DNA of 39,952 bases, taken from assembly GCA_937890335.1 (NCBI GenBank), contig CALBXO010000838.1:1-39952 (forward strand). The letters are read 5' to 3'. Below, piece by piece: positions 34,201 to 39,952 of this stretch (its first letter is position 1; each line of letters opens with the position of its first letter). A program made the translations under genes and the position numbers. The notes beneath the pieces were generated by a model that did no database searches, had not been told where the DNA came from, and was given only the letters and a program-made list of their open reading frames with translations. Source of the stretch: an uncultured Pseudomonadota bacterium. Lineage in GTDB: Bacteria > Myxococcota_A > Bradymonadia > Bradymonadales > GCA-2716585.

Positions 34201-36516
34201 GGCATGGAACGCCGTGGAAAAGGAGTTCTGGGCGTCCAGCGTGATGGCTGTCTCCAGGAACGCGCTGCCGACCTTCCTCTCAGCGGAGTACACGGACAGC
34301 CCCTCACACTCGTCCTCCTCGTCGAAGTTCGAGCCGACCTCGGCCTCCGGTGACACGACCAGACGCGCACCCCTCGTGGCGGCATCCCCGTTGAGCTCCA
34401 GCGCGAGGTCGCGCAGGTCGGTGACGTTCTGGCGGTCGGAGAGCAGGGTCATGGGGCAATTGTCGACCTCGTCCGCGACGCCGTCCCCATCGGCGTCGTC
34501 CTCACAGGCGTCACCGAGGTCGTCGCCGTCCAGGTCAGCCTGATCGGGGTTGTCGACCAGCGGGCAGTTGTCCTCGGCGTCAATGATCCCGTCGGCATCG
34601 CTGTGATCGCAGACGTCGCCGATGCCGTCGTCATCGATGTCGACCTGGTCATTGTTGAGGTCACCAGGACAGTTGTCACACAAGTCACCGACGCCGTCCT
34701 GGTCGCCATCCGTCTGATCCGCGTTGCCCAGCCTGGGGCAGTTGTCCTCCCCGTTGGGCACGCCGTCGTCGTCGACGTCCAGGTCGCAGGCGTCGCCGAC
34801 GCCGTCGTTGTCGAGATCAGCCTGGTCGACGTTGGTCACCAGCGGGCAGTTGTCATCGCGATCGAGAAACTCGTCGGCGTCGCTGTTGTCGCAAGCATCG
34901 CCGAGCCCGTCATGGTCGACATCTGCCTGGTCGGCGTTGGGAACGGCCGGGCAGTTGTCTCCAAAGTCGGGCACGGCGTCGGCGTCGGCGTCTTCGCAGA
35001 TGTCTCCGACACCGTCGGCGTCGGTGTCGGTCTGATCTGTATACCCAGGCAGCGTCCAGGCGAGTATGTCGTGGTTGTTGCTCTCGACCCCGATGAATTC
35101 GTCGGTGGCGGCTGTGAAGCCGACGAACGGCGCGTTGCCAACAAGGGAAGGGATGTCGATCGTGTAGCTCAGCTGCGGGGCCTGCGGTTTGTTGCCGGTG
35201 GTGGAGACAAAGACTTCCAGCAGGTCCGTGCGCCCGTCGTAGTCCACCCACACAAAGAAGCCCGCGTCGCCCATGCCGTTCAGGTCGAACCCCGGGTTCG
35301 CCTGGGCCAGGTGGGTGTCCGTGTCGCCCTGGGTCAGCAGACCCACATGGTTGGGCTGCGTGTGGAGCTCGATGGCCACGCTGTTGGTGATGCCCGAATA
35401 CCCGAGTCCCGTGCGGTTGGCGCCCAGTGCGTCGGCTCCGTTGGGATCGTCGTGCAGCACAAACGTCATCCCGTAGACGCCGAAGCTGTCACTGCCTCCC
35501 GCGATGCGGGCGTGGAAGGCCGTCGCGAAGTCGTCATCGTCACCGAGCCGGATGCGGGCCTCGGCAAAGACACTGCCGTGCTGCAGCTCGACGTCCTCGA
35601 AGGGTGAGACGCGCAAGAAGCTGCTCTGGCTGGCATCTCCGTTGGTCTTGAGCCCTGGGAATCCCGTGAAGTCGTTGATGACCGTCACGGGGGACTCCGG
35701 GCAGTTGTCGCAGACGTTGCCCAACCCGTCGTCGTCGGCGTCGGTCTGATCGGCATCCGCCACCATCATCCCCCATTGGTTGACGGCGTGCCGGTCCTGC
35801 AGATTCCCGCAGGATGCGCCAAAGCCAATGAAGACCTCCGGCCCCAGCAGTGCGGCCACGTCGATGGTGTGGCTCACCAGAGGCAAGACGGGCTGGACAT
35901 CGCTGTCGGAGACAAAGACCTGCAGCAGATCGCTGGCGCCGTCGTACTCGATCCACACGAAGAAGGGGGAGTCATCGTTCATGTCGAACGCGGGGACACC
36001 CGCCGCAAAGTGATCCACTACGTTGCCGCCGGTGAGCACGGCCACGTGGTTGTCGTTGGGATCGCCGGTGTTGTTGTCCGCGGTGTCGAACTCCACCACC
36101 ACGCTGTTGGTGATGCCCCTGTGGCCCGCCCCATTCTCGTTGGTGGCGACGGCCAACGCGCCGTCGGGGCTGCTCTGGAGGATGAAGCTCATCCCCGTGC
36201 CCTCGGAGGCGCCCCCCATCTGCGCTTCGAAGAAGGTCGAGAACGACATCGTCGCCGTCCACGCCACCGGCTGCGTCAGCCACGCGCTGCCCCGTACATG
36301 TTGTGCGTCGGGCGTCAGCTCCAGCGCGGTACCATCTTGGGAGGCGGACCCGTTGCGCGTCAGGGTCGACACGTCCGAGAAGTCGGACAGCCCAAACAGC
36401 ACGTCGCTCGAGTCGGGACAGTTGTCATCGCCATCGACGACCCCGTCGAGATCGGTGTCGTCCTGGGCCTGTGCGGATGGCGCCCCGACAAGGAGAATCG
36501 AGGATGCAAAGGCCAC
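28291..36516 (-). CDS. giant secreted six-lectin TSP3 surface protein with MYXO-CTERM-like tail
   Basis: There are about 2741 residues from GTG 36516. The signal core is AFASSILLVGAPSAQA, but its natural basic leader (IARRCLW) lies upstream in an open stretch that has no ATG/GTG/TTG and reaches back to TAG 36541-36543. Six L-type (legume-lectin-like) domains lie at about 41-252, 278-490, 697-943, 1043-1255, 1339-1550 and 1667-1885. They carry motifs such as NSVAIEFDT, NGNHVA and FFVWVDYDG. TSP3 calcium-binding repeats link them, and about 21 more form residues 1886-2690. The end has DCACQPAHAPPPP, a hydrophobic helix (WQVLLVLGAALLV) and SRRRA, a MYXO-CTERM-type signal for surface sorting. Very acidic. 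Likely a calcium-stiffened carbohydrate-binding adhesin. Confidence 0.93.
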   Translation of the reverse strand: MAFASSILLVGAPSAQAQDDTDLDGVVDGDDNCPDSSDVLFGLSDFSDVSTLTRNGSASQDGTALELTPDAQHVRGSAWLTQPVAWTATMSFSTFFEAQMGGASEGTGMSFILQSSPDGALAVATNENGAGHRGITNSVVVEFDTADNNTGDPNDNHVAVLTGGNVVDHFAAGVPAFDMNDDSPFFVWIEYDGASDLLQVFVSDSDVQPVLPLVSHTIDVAALLGPEVFIGFGASCGNLQDRHAVNQWGMMVADADQTDADDDGLGNVCDNCPESPVTVINDFTGFPGLKTNGDASQSSFLRVSPFEDVELQHGSVFAEARIRLGDDDDFATAFHARIAGGSDSFGVYGMTFVLHDDPNGADALGANRTGLGYSGITNSVAIELHTQPNHVGLLTQGDTDTHLAQANPGFDLNGMGDAGFFVWVDYDGRTDLLEVFVSTTGNKPQAPQLSYTIDIPSLVGNAPFVGFTAATDEFIGVESNNHDILAWTLPGYTDQTDTDADGVGDICEDADADAVPDFGDNCPAVPNADQADVDHDGLGDACDNSDADEFLDRDDNCPLVTNVDQADLDNDGVGDACDLDVDDDGVPNGEDNCPRLGNADQTDGDQDGVGDLCDNCPGDLNNDQVDIDDDGIGDVCDHSDADGIIDAEDNCPLVDNPDQADLDGDDLGDACEDDADGDGVADEVDNCPMTLLSDRQNVTDLRDLALELNGDAATRGARLVVSPEAEVGSNFDEEDECEGLSVYSAERKVGSAFLETAITLDAQNSFSTAFHALINARDGSDGDHGMTFVIQGHDDGTGSLGAGGDGLGYRGVTNSVAIEFDTTNSNGGDPNGNHVAIVTNGDVSQHVALADSPGFDLNTNGNPGFFVWLEYNGRRRLLEVFASPADVRPETPLLSHTIDLPGLVGNRPFLGFTAASGGGLRDRCDSRSLTNTNSHTVTTWTVPPVADPDQADGDNDGVGDLCDDSDGDELLDANDNCPLIANVDQADLDSDGIGDVCDDDIDGDGAVNAVDNCPTDVNVDQADLDGDLFGDVCDSCPDTGELPFGLADFSDVSALTLNGDASQDGPALQLIPNAPNLRGNAWLTEPVAWTETMSFSTFFEVQMGGVSRGTGMTFILHSDPRGAAALTSDGGGAGYRFIVNSVGVQFDTTDNNANDPNDNHIGLLQNGDVARHLATATPSFDMNNDVPFFVWIDYNGTTNLLQVFVSETIVRPTLPMLSHSIDVAAQVGEEVFIGFGASSAGNFDRHAVLQWRLALGDSEQTDTDSDGVGDVCDDTDADGTIDRDDNCPQAVNADQSDADDDGLGDVCDNCADDANADQVDVDSDGVGDVCDNCPVTQGVHVDDFTGFPGLRSNGNASQSSFLRVSPFDNLDPRRGSVFAEAPVVLGEDDDLATAFHARISGGGGTSGKYGLTFVLHNDPDGTAALGGGRTGLGYAGITDSVAIEFDTVSNQIGLLTRGDAFTHLAQAAAGFDLNGRGDAGFFVWVDYDGGADLLEIFVSTAETKPPNPSLSYTLDIPAIVGNAPFVGFTAASDDNREDGANNHDVLAWTVLQGDPDQTDGDNDGVGDACDNCPGDANADQDDRDDDTTGDVCDACPDDPADDADGDTICGDIDNCPVVANQDQTDADNDSLGDLCDNCPDEDNVEQTDIDGDGVGDVCDNCVSGLGLVVTDFTDFDRLTTNGDAIHGSFLRVTPTSGGGTRRGSVFLSDPIALGDDDDFATAFHARIAQGSGNSGAHGLTFVIQNHGDGDSALGGAVGGLGYEGITNSVAVEFDTSSSNDGDANGNHVALLTGGNVTDHLAVNLDPGFDFNGVGADGFFVWVDYDGGTDLLEVFVSTTEPKPRDAALTHTIDIPAITGQAPFIGFTAASKRSGNHHDIVAWTLPLPSPDQTDSDSDGAGDLCDACPIDPDDDLDGDGLCGDVDNCPGDANLGQEDADEDGLGDACDACPADADNDSDGDGACGDVDNCPADANADQSDADSDGVGDICDLCPDDPDDDADGDSVCGDVDNCPAEANADQLDTDDDGLGNVCDACPEDPDNDGDQDDLCGDVDNCPADANPDQLDNDEDALGDVCDPDDDKDGVADTDDNCPVDANNTQADTDADGQGDACDADDDGDGVLDADDNCPFDANEDQGDLDEDGVGDVCEGERDGDGIPDADDNCPIVPNADQVDTDDDGLGDVCDPDDDNDLVLDADDNCALTANPDQANTDGDGLGDACDDDDDDDGIADDQDNCPLVANVEQLDLDNDGIGDLCDDDRDGDDILDGDDNCPVLANDDQLDRDADGLGDACDDDDDGDGVSDGEDNCSLVDNEDQVNTDDDDFGDACDDDDDNDDVPDAEDNCALLGNEDQLDLDEDGLGDACDDDDDADAVSDVEDNCPRTSNADQINSDDDDFGDACDDDDDNDDIPDLEDNCPLVANEDQLDTDADGLGDVCEDEIDGDGVPDVDDNCPRTPNVEQTDTDADGDGDACDEDDDDDGVLDGEDNCPYDVNDGQLDTDDDGLGDICDADDDGDAVPDADDNCPLTENADQTDTDGDDLGDLCDEDDDDDGVADADDNCPVAMNAGQDDLDEDGLGDVCDEDDDNDGVADTEDNCPVAMNVGQDDLDEDGLGDVCDEDDDDDGIADEDDNCPLVANEDQNDLDGDGVGDPCDAQDDREDADGDGVVDDADNCVEVANPDQLDLDADGQGDACDPQMPEVDDTPSISSAETGDCACQPAHAPPPPWQVLLVLGAALLVSRRRA
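28681..28896. repeat. recent 108-bp tandem duplication within the TSP3 array
   Basis: Bases 28681-28788 and 28789-28896 are adjacent copies with only about seven differences by eye. Each encodes one 36-residue TSP3 repeat containing NCPVAMN and GQDDLDEDGLGDVCDE. The other repeats in the array are much more diverged, so this pair is probably the youngest. The period keeps the reading frame. Confidence 0.75.
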
Positions 36517-36679
36517 CCACAGGCAACGTCTGGCGATATCCTAGGAGGCCTCGTAGCATTATGGTCGTCGGGGTCTGCAGCCATTGTCCGTGCAGACGCC
36601 ATTCACGGCAATCGTCGTCGGCAATGAACCCGCCCGGGCCACCGCGCACGATAGCGCACCCGGCCACATTTGCGCGAAT

Positions 36680-36708
36680 CCAAGCCCCGCCTACCTGCGG
36701 CGGCTTGG
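36680..36708. other. stable hairpin between the amidase and lectin genes
   Basis: On the minus strand, CCAAGCC and GGCTTGG form a 7-bp outer stem. An inner CCGC/GCGG stem sits next to a one-base bulge. It is 46 bases after the amidase stop. There is no T-run on either side, so it may be a weak or Rho-assisted terminator, an mRNA end stabiliser or a leader element of the giant lectin gene. The remainder of 36544-36753 shows nothing else that I can support. Confidence 0.4.
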
Positions 36709-36753
36709 CCCGGACAATTCAAACAGTGTGGAGAGGGGGGGGCGGTAGAGGCG

Positions 36754-38403
36754 TCAGCGGCGTCGCCAAATGTGCCACTGCGGGGTTGCTGCTCCCGCAG
36801 ACTGACAGCCCTTGGTCTGTACGGCGACGCGCTCGGCGCCGCCTGCGCGGTCGGAGGGCGCGACCGGTTCGTCGTCGTTCGGGTCCGGGCGCTGCGGGTC
36901 CGGGTTGGGCAGCGGGTCGCCGTCCGGGTTGGGCTCGATGATTGGCTCCGGCTCCGGCTCCGGCTCCGGCTCTGGCTCCGGCTCCGGCTCTGGCTCCGGC
37001 GCTGTCTGCAAGGCAACGGAGGCCCAGGTGTCGCCGTATTGAACCTCGAGGGTGCGCTCTTTGCGCTCCGTCGCCCAGCCATCCTTGCTCACTTCCAGCG
37101 TGTAGCTGCCCCACTCGAGCCCGTCGATGCGGTAGAATCCGCGGTCGTCGGTCGTGACGGCCGGACCGCCGACGACTTTGACCCTGGCACCGGCCACGGG
37201 TTGCTCGGTGTTCATGATGTCTCCGGCGCGGACAAAGCCGACCAGGTTGCCCGTGACGGCACCTCCGTCCTCGCCGCGCACGTAGCGCATGTACCGGTCC
37301 CAGTCCCAGTGGGGTCCGGGGTCGGTGTGGGTCTGGTTCCTGAACTCCACGTGGCCCTTGATGTGCGCCCGGTCGAGGGGCACGCCCCAGGTGTCGGCGA
37401 TGTGCCGCACCAGGCGCGCGGACGAGCGGTACATATCGTCGGTGAACCACCGCGGTTGCGAGACCCAGCCTTCGTGTTCGATGCCGATGGTGTAGCCATT
37501 CTCGGAGCCCACATGCCAGCCCATGTCCTTGTGTTGCACCATCTGGGTGATGTCGCCGTCGGAGGACCGGATGACGTAGTGGGCGGAGACGTTGGAGCTG
37601 GGGTTGCGGAACCAGGAGATCGCGCCCGCGTAGGAGCCCTGGGTGACGTGAATGGCGATGTGGGTCACGTCACTCGGGCGCCGGTTGCGCGCGCTGTAGT
37701 TGCTGGAGTGGGCCGGGTTCCAATGTGCGCTGGGGTACTCTTGCATGGCCTGGGTGCGCACCTCATGCGTGGGCAAATCCACCCGGTCGTGGCCGGCCAC
37801 CGCCATGGGGAGCCCCTCCTCCGTGTAGTCCGTCATGCCGGTGTTCAGCAGGCTGAAGACGTCGGCCGTGTAGCGCCGACCGGCCCGCTCATCGCCCGCA
37901 GCGCCGTAGACAGCCACCGCATCCTCCCAGGCCTCCAACGGGAGGTCCCCGTCGCCGGCGAGGTGGCGAAGCGCAGCGGCGGCGCCGCGGATGTTGGTCG
38001 CGCGGTCGTAGACCAGGTCGTGCTCGGCCGCGTCGGTCAGGCGCACGGCGAGCTCCATCGAGCGCCACGGCGCGCCGCGCAGGGCCATGATTCCGTAGGC
38101 GGGCGGGGCGTGGTCGTCGTCGAGCCCAGCGGTGTCGGGGAGGGGCGGTGTCTGCCAACGCGTCTCGACCCAGGCCATGGCCTTGAGCAGGTCCACGGGC
38201 ACGCCAAACTCGCTGGCGGCGAGTTCGAATTCGTGTTCGAGGGGGCTGCGCCTGGCCTGGGGAGACGGGGCGTCGTCGGAAACCGCGGGAAGCGGCGGCG
38301 ATACGTCGGCCGTGCAAGCGCACAAGAACACGCACGCCCAGACCGTCCATCGGAGCGGGGACACACCGGCGAACCGGCCATGACCAGAGTCAGAATGTCT
38401 CAT
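36754..38403 (-). CDS. lytic-transglycosylase-like plus AmpD-type amidase lipoprotein
   Basis: There are 549 residues from ATG 38403. The lipoprotein signal ends in LCAC (Cys30), which is unusual in having Cys at the -2 position. Residues about 55-190 resemble a lysozyme-like SLT domain: Glu80 in AMAWVETRW, AYGIMALRG, NIRGAAAALRHL and AVYGAAGD. Residues about 225-377 form an Amidase_2 domain with zinc ligands H252 (IAIH), H361 (KGHVEF) and D371 (HTDPGPHWDW). A carboxypeptidase-regulatory-like beta domain follows (about 386-467), then an EP-repeat linker and the tail GCQSAGAATPQWHIWRRR. It should cut both glycan and peptide parts of peptidoglycan, at or outside the outer membrane. It lies directly upstream of the giant lectin gene on the same strand. 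Confidence 0.9.
   Translation of the reverse strand: MRHSDSGHGRFAGVSPLRWTVWACVFLCACTADVSPPLPAVSDDAPSPQARRSPLEHEFELAASEFGVPVDLLKAMAWVETRWQTPPLPDTAGLDDDHAPPAYGIMALRGAPWRSMELAVRLTDAAEHDLVYDRATNIRGAAAALRHLAGDGDLPLEAWEDAVAVYGAAGDERAGRRYTADVFSLLNTGMTDYTEEGLPMAVAGHDRVDLPTHEVRTQAMQEYPSAHWNPAHSSNYSARNRRPSDVTHIAIHVTQGSYAGAISWFRNPSSNVSAHYVIRSSDGDITQMVQHKDMGWHVGSENGYTIGIEHEGWVSQPRWFTDDMYRSSARLVRHIADTWGVPLDRAHIKGHVEFRNQTHTDPGPHWDWDRYMRYVRGEDGGAVTGNLVGFVRAGDIMNTEQPVAGARVKVVGGPAVTTDDRGFYRIDGLEWGSYTLEVSKDGWATERKERTLEVQYGDTWASVALQTAPEPEPEPEPEPEPEPEPEPIIEPNPDGDPLPNPDPQRPDPNDDEPVAPSDRAGGAERVAVQTKGCQSAGAATPQWHIWRRR
36944..36998. repeat. hexanucleotide repeat coding for an EP linker
   Basis: About nine tandem copies of GGCTCC/GGCTCT (plus strand) encode Pro-Glu pairs in the amidase. 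Length changes by slippage would stay in frame and change only linker length. Such linkers often span the periplasm or wall. Confidence 0.8.
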
Positions 38404-38510
38404 CGGATGTCCCAATCGGGGCGTATCGCCGCCGTCCCGGGCCACATCACCAAGCCACGCGATGTTGAAGTATCAACCGTCGTCGACTCTAGGCAGCGGG
38501 TCGTTGCGTG

Positions 38511-39071
38511 TCAACGCTGCGGGAGGTCGCCAAAGTAGCGGTGCATCCCGGCAGTGCCTGCGGCGCCGTTCGCTACACACTCGTCGTGGCGGACCGCGTC
38601 GATGCCGCCCAGAGCCAGGACGGGGATGGGGCTCGCGGCGCAGATCGCGCGCAGCTGGCGCAGCCCGAGCGTGGGTCGGCCGTCGTTGGGTTTGGATCGG
38701 GGCGCGAAGACGGGTGCGAGCAGGGCTGCGTGCGCACCGCGGGCGGCGGCCCGGCGCACGTCATCGGACGTGTGGCAGGCCTGAAAGACGCGCAGCCCGC
38801 TGGGGCAGCGCGCTGAAGTGGCGCGCAGATGGATGTGGACGCCCAGACGCCGTGCGAGGGGCTCGGGACCGTTGAGGATGAGGCGTTGGGCCGCGATCTG
38901 CGCGAGGTCGGTGGCGGCTGCGGCAAAGACGTCTGGCTGAAGCTCGTGGGCGCGCAGCTGCAGAAACTCGACAGCGTCGTCGCGCAACAGCTCGCGGGCC
39001 CGTTCCAGCCAGCCGCGCCGCGTGGGGTCAGTGATGGCGATGCGCCAAGGCGTGGCGGGGAGGGGGAGCAT
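38511..39071 (-). CDS. thiamine phosphate synthase/TenI-like protein
   Basis: The protein has 186 residues from ATG 39071. The fold signature fits the ThiE/TenI TIM barrel: RIAITDP at the first strand, FLQLRAHEL, LILNGPEPLARRLGVHIHL, LLAPVFAPRSKP and LALGGI near the end. ThiE proper usually has INDR, GVHLGQ and a TxTK phosphate region; here these read LNGP, GVHIHL and RSKP. A TenI-like role (thiazole tautomerase or unknown) is therefore as likely as thiamine phosphate synthase. The start lies 17 bases after the stop of the repeat-protein gene, so both probably share a transcript. No other thiamine genes are in the window. A GCAGCG/CGCTGC repeat (38493-38520) overlaps its stop, without a T-run. 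Confidence 0.75.
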   Translation of the reverse strand: MLPLPATPWRIAITDPTRRGWLERARELLRDDAVEFLQLRAHELQPDVFAAAATDLAQIAAQRLILNGPEPLARRLGVHIHLRATSARCPSGLRVFQACHTSDDVRRAAARGAHAALLAPVFAPRSKPNDGRPTLGLRQLRAICAASPIPVLALGGIDAVRHDECVANGAAGTAGMHRYFGDLPQR

Positions 39072-39088
39072 GGCGGCCGCGCGCGTTG

Positions 39089-39952
39089 CTACTGCGCCAG
39101 CAACGCCTTGAGCAGCCGCACGGCTTCGCCCTTGTTGCCCGGCAGAACCACGGCGAGGATCTTGTTGCCGGACCGGATCACGGCGGCGTCGGACTTGGCG
39201 CGAATCTGCCGTTCGAATGCGTCGGCAGATCCTTCGTCGTTGAAGACCTTCAAGGACGCCGCTCCGCTGATGACGCCGCGGTTGATGGACAGCGTGATGG
39301 AGCCGCCCTGCGTCTGCGGCTTGCCGAGCAGGTTCCACCCGGCGCCCTCCAGCTTGCTCTTGAAGGACTCGGGCGTGATCTGATGGATGCGGAACGCGGC
39401 GACGCCGGACATGGCTACGTCGTCCACGCCCGCGTCCTCCCTTGGGCGCCGGTCCACGCTTGGCACGGAGCCGGCCGGCGTTCCGCCCGTGAGGCCGGCG
39501 AGCACTTCGCGCGCGAGCTGGGCTTTGCCGGGCAGCACGACGACGAGGGTGGCGGAGCCACCGATGTTGAGCCAGGCCGCGCCGTCTTGCTTGGCGATGG
39601 TGTCCACAAAGGCCTTCACCGCGATGCGATCGTCGAAGTAGGCAAAGGAGGCGGCGCCGCCGACGGGACCCTTGGAGATGGGCAGGGTGAGCGACTGGGG
39701 GTTGAACTCCTGGGCGTCGCCGACGCGCTTCCAGCCCAGAGCGGCCAACCTGGACTCGAGGTTGGCCTTGGTGACTCCGCGGACATCCTCGGTTCCACCG
39801 CGGCCCACCGACGGCGCGACGGCTGCGCTGTTGCCGCTGTTGAGGCCGGCTCGGTACCGGGCGGCGACCTCGTCAAAGAGAGTGGCGGATTGGCCTTTGT
39901 CGTTGGGGCAGATGGCGGCGAGGACTTTCGCGCCCTTGCGCACGACCACGCC
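39089..39952 (-). CDS. tandem-repeat protein, 3' part (runs off the right edge)
   Basis: The frame is open to the window edge, giving at least 286 residues. Two full copies and the tail of a third copy of a repeat of about 130 residues are seen. Each copy has a helix start (ANLESRLAALGW or ESFKSKLEGAGW), a strand pair (SLTLPISKGPVGGAAS or SITLSINRGVISGAAS), a helix, and an end (LVVVLPGKAQLAREVL or LAVVLPGNKGEAVRLL). The first visible piece, VLAAICPNDKGQSA, matches the end segment. Pro/Gly/Ser-rich linkers separate the copies. I do not recognise the family. No membrane segment is visible in this part; the N-terminus is missing. It precedes the TenI-like gene by 17 bases. Confidence 0.8.
   Translation of the reverse strand, partial: GVVVRKGAKVLAAICPNDKGQSATLFDEVAARYRAGLNSGNSAAVAPSVGRGGTEDVRGVTKANLESRLAALGWKRVGDAQEFNPQSLTLPISKGPVGGAASFAYFDDRIAVKAFVDTIAKQDGAAWLNIGGSATLVVVLPGKAQLAREVLAGLTGGTPAGSVPSVDRRPREDAGVDDVAMSGVAAFRIHQITPESFKSKLEGAGWNLLGKPQTQGGSITLSINRGVISGAASLKVFNDEGSADAFERQIRAKSDAAVIRSGNKILAVVLPGNKGEAVRLLKALLAQ

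Overview
The window is about 40 kb of GC-rich, densely coding bacterial DNA. It carries complex multidomain signalling proteins, thrombospondin type 3 (TSP3) repeat proteins, a MYXO-CTERM-type C-terminal sorting tail, a sigma54 activator and secreted cell-wall hydrolases. Together these suggest a Myxococcota-type organism or a close relative of the former Deltaproteobacteria. This is inferred from domain content, since no rRNA or marker phylogeny is available here. I see no tRNA, rRNA, CRISPR array, insertion sequence or prophage, and no gene-free stretch longer than 300 bases.

Left third (1-15.3 kb): a gene fragment, a small TPR-like protein, and a receiver-PAS-histidine kinase facing an unusual methionyl-tRNA synthetase. 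That synthetase has an archaeal/eukaryotic-type core and a C-terminal B3/B4 domain like that of PheRS beta. A sigma54-dependent response regulator and a TSP3 lipoprotein with a strong terminator follow. Next is a ClpA/ClpC-like double-AAA+ unfoldase with a long disordered linker. It is divergent from a two-gene signalling operon: a hybrid kinase with a Glu in place of the receiver Asp, then a receiver-PAS-GGDEF-EAL protein.

Middle (15.4-28.3 kb): two coupled envelope genes encode a secreted Ig-like protein and a membrane-anchored beta-propeller. A fatty-acid beta-oxidation operon (fadN-type, fadA) follows, with a promoter-proximal palindrome very close to the Bacillus FadR box. A DUF58 and membrane transglutaminase pair comes next, overlapping at TTGA. 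Then come a HTH-receiver regulator and chorismate synthase (aroC), which diverge from a shared upstream region carrying a 7-bp inverted repeat.

Right third (28.3-40 kb), all on the minus strand: a giant (about 2741 aa) secreted protein with six L-type lectin-like domains separated by TSP3 repeats, about 21 more TSP3 repeats and a MYXO-CTERM-like tail. Upstream of it is a lipoprotein combining a lytic-transglycosylase-like domain with an AmpD-type amidase. Beyond that are a TenI/ThiE-like protein and the 3' part of a protein built of tandem repeats of about 130 aa. The giant lectin protein and the wall hydrolase together look like a surface adhesion and wall-attack or wall-remodelling locus; that functional link is inference.

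The most notable items are the MetRS-B3/B4 fusion, the six-lectin array that looks like a duplicated A-B-C triplet, the FadR-box-like operator before fadN, and signal peptides on both TSP3 proteins that start upstream of any ATG/GTG/TTG codon.
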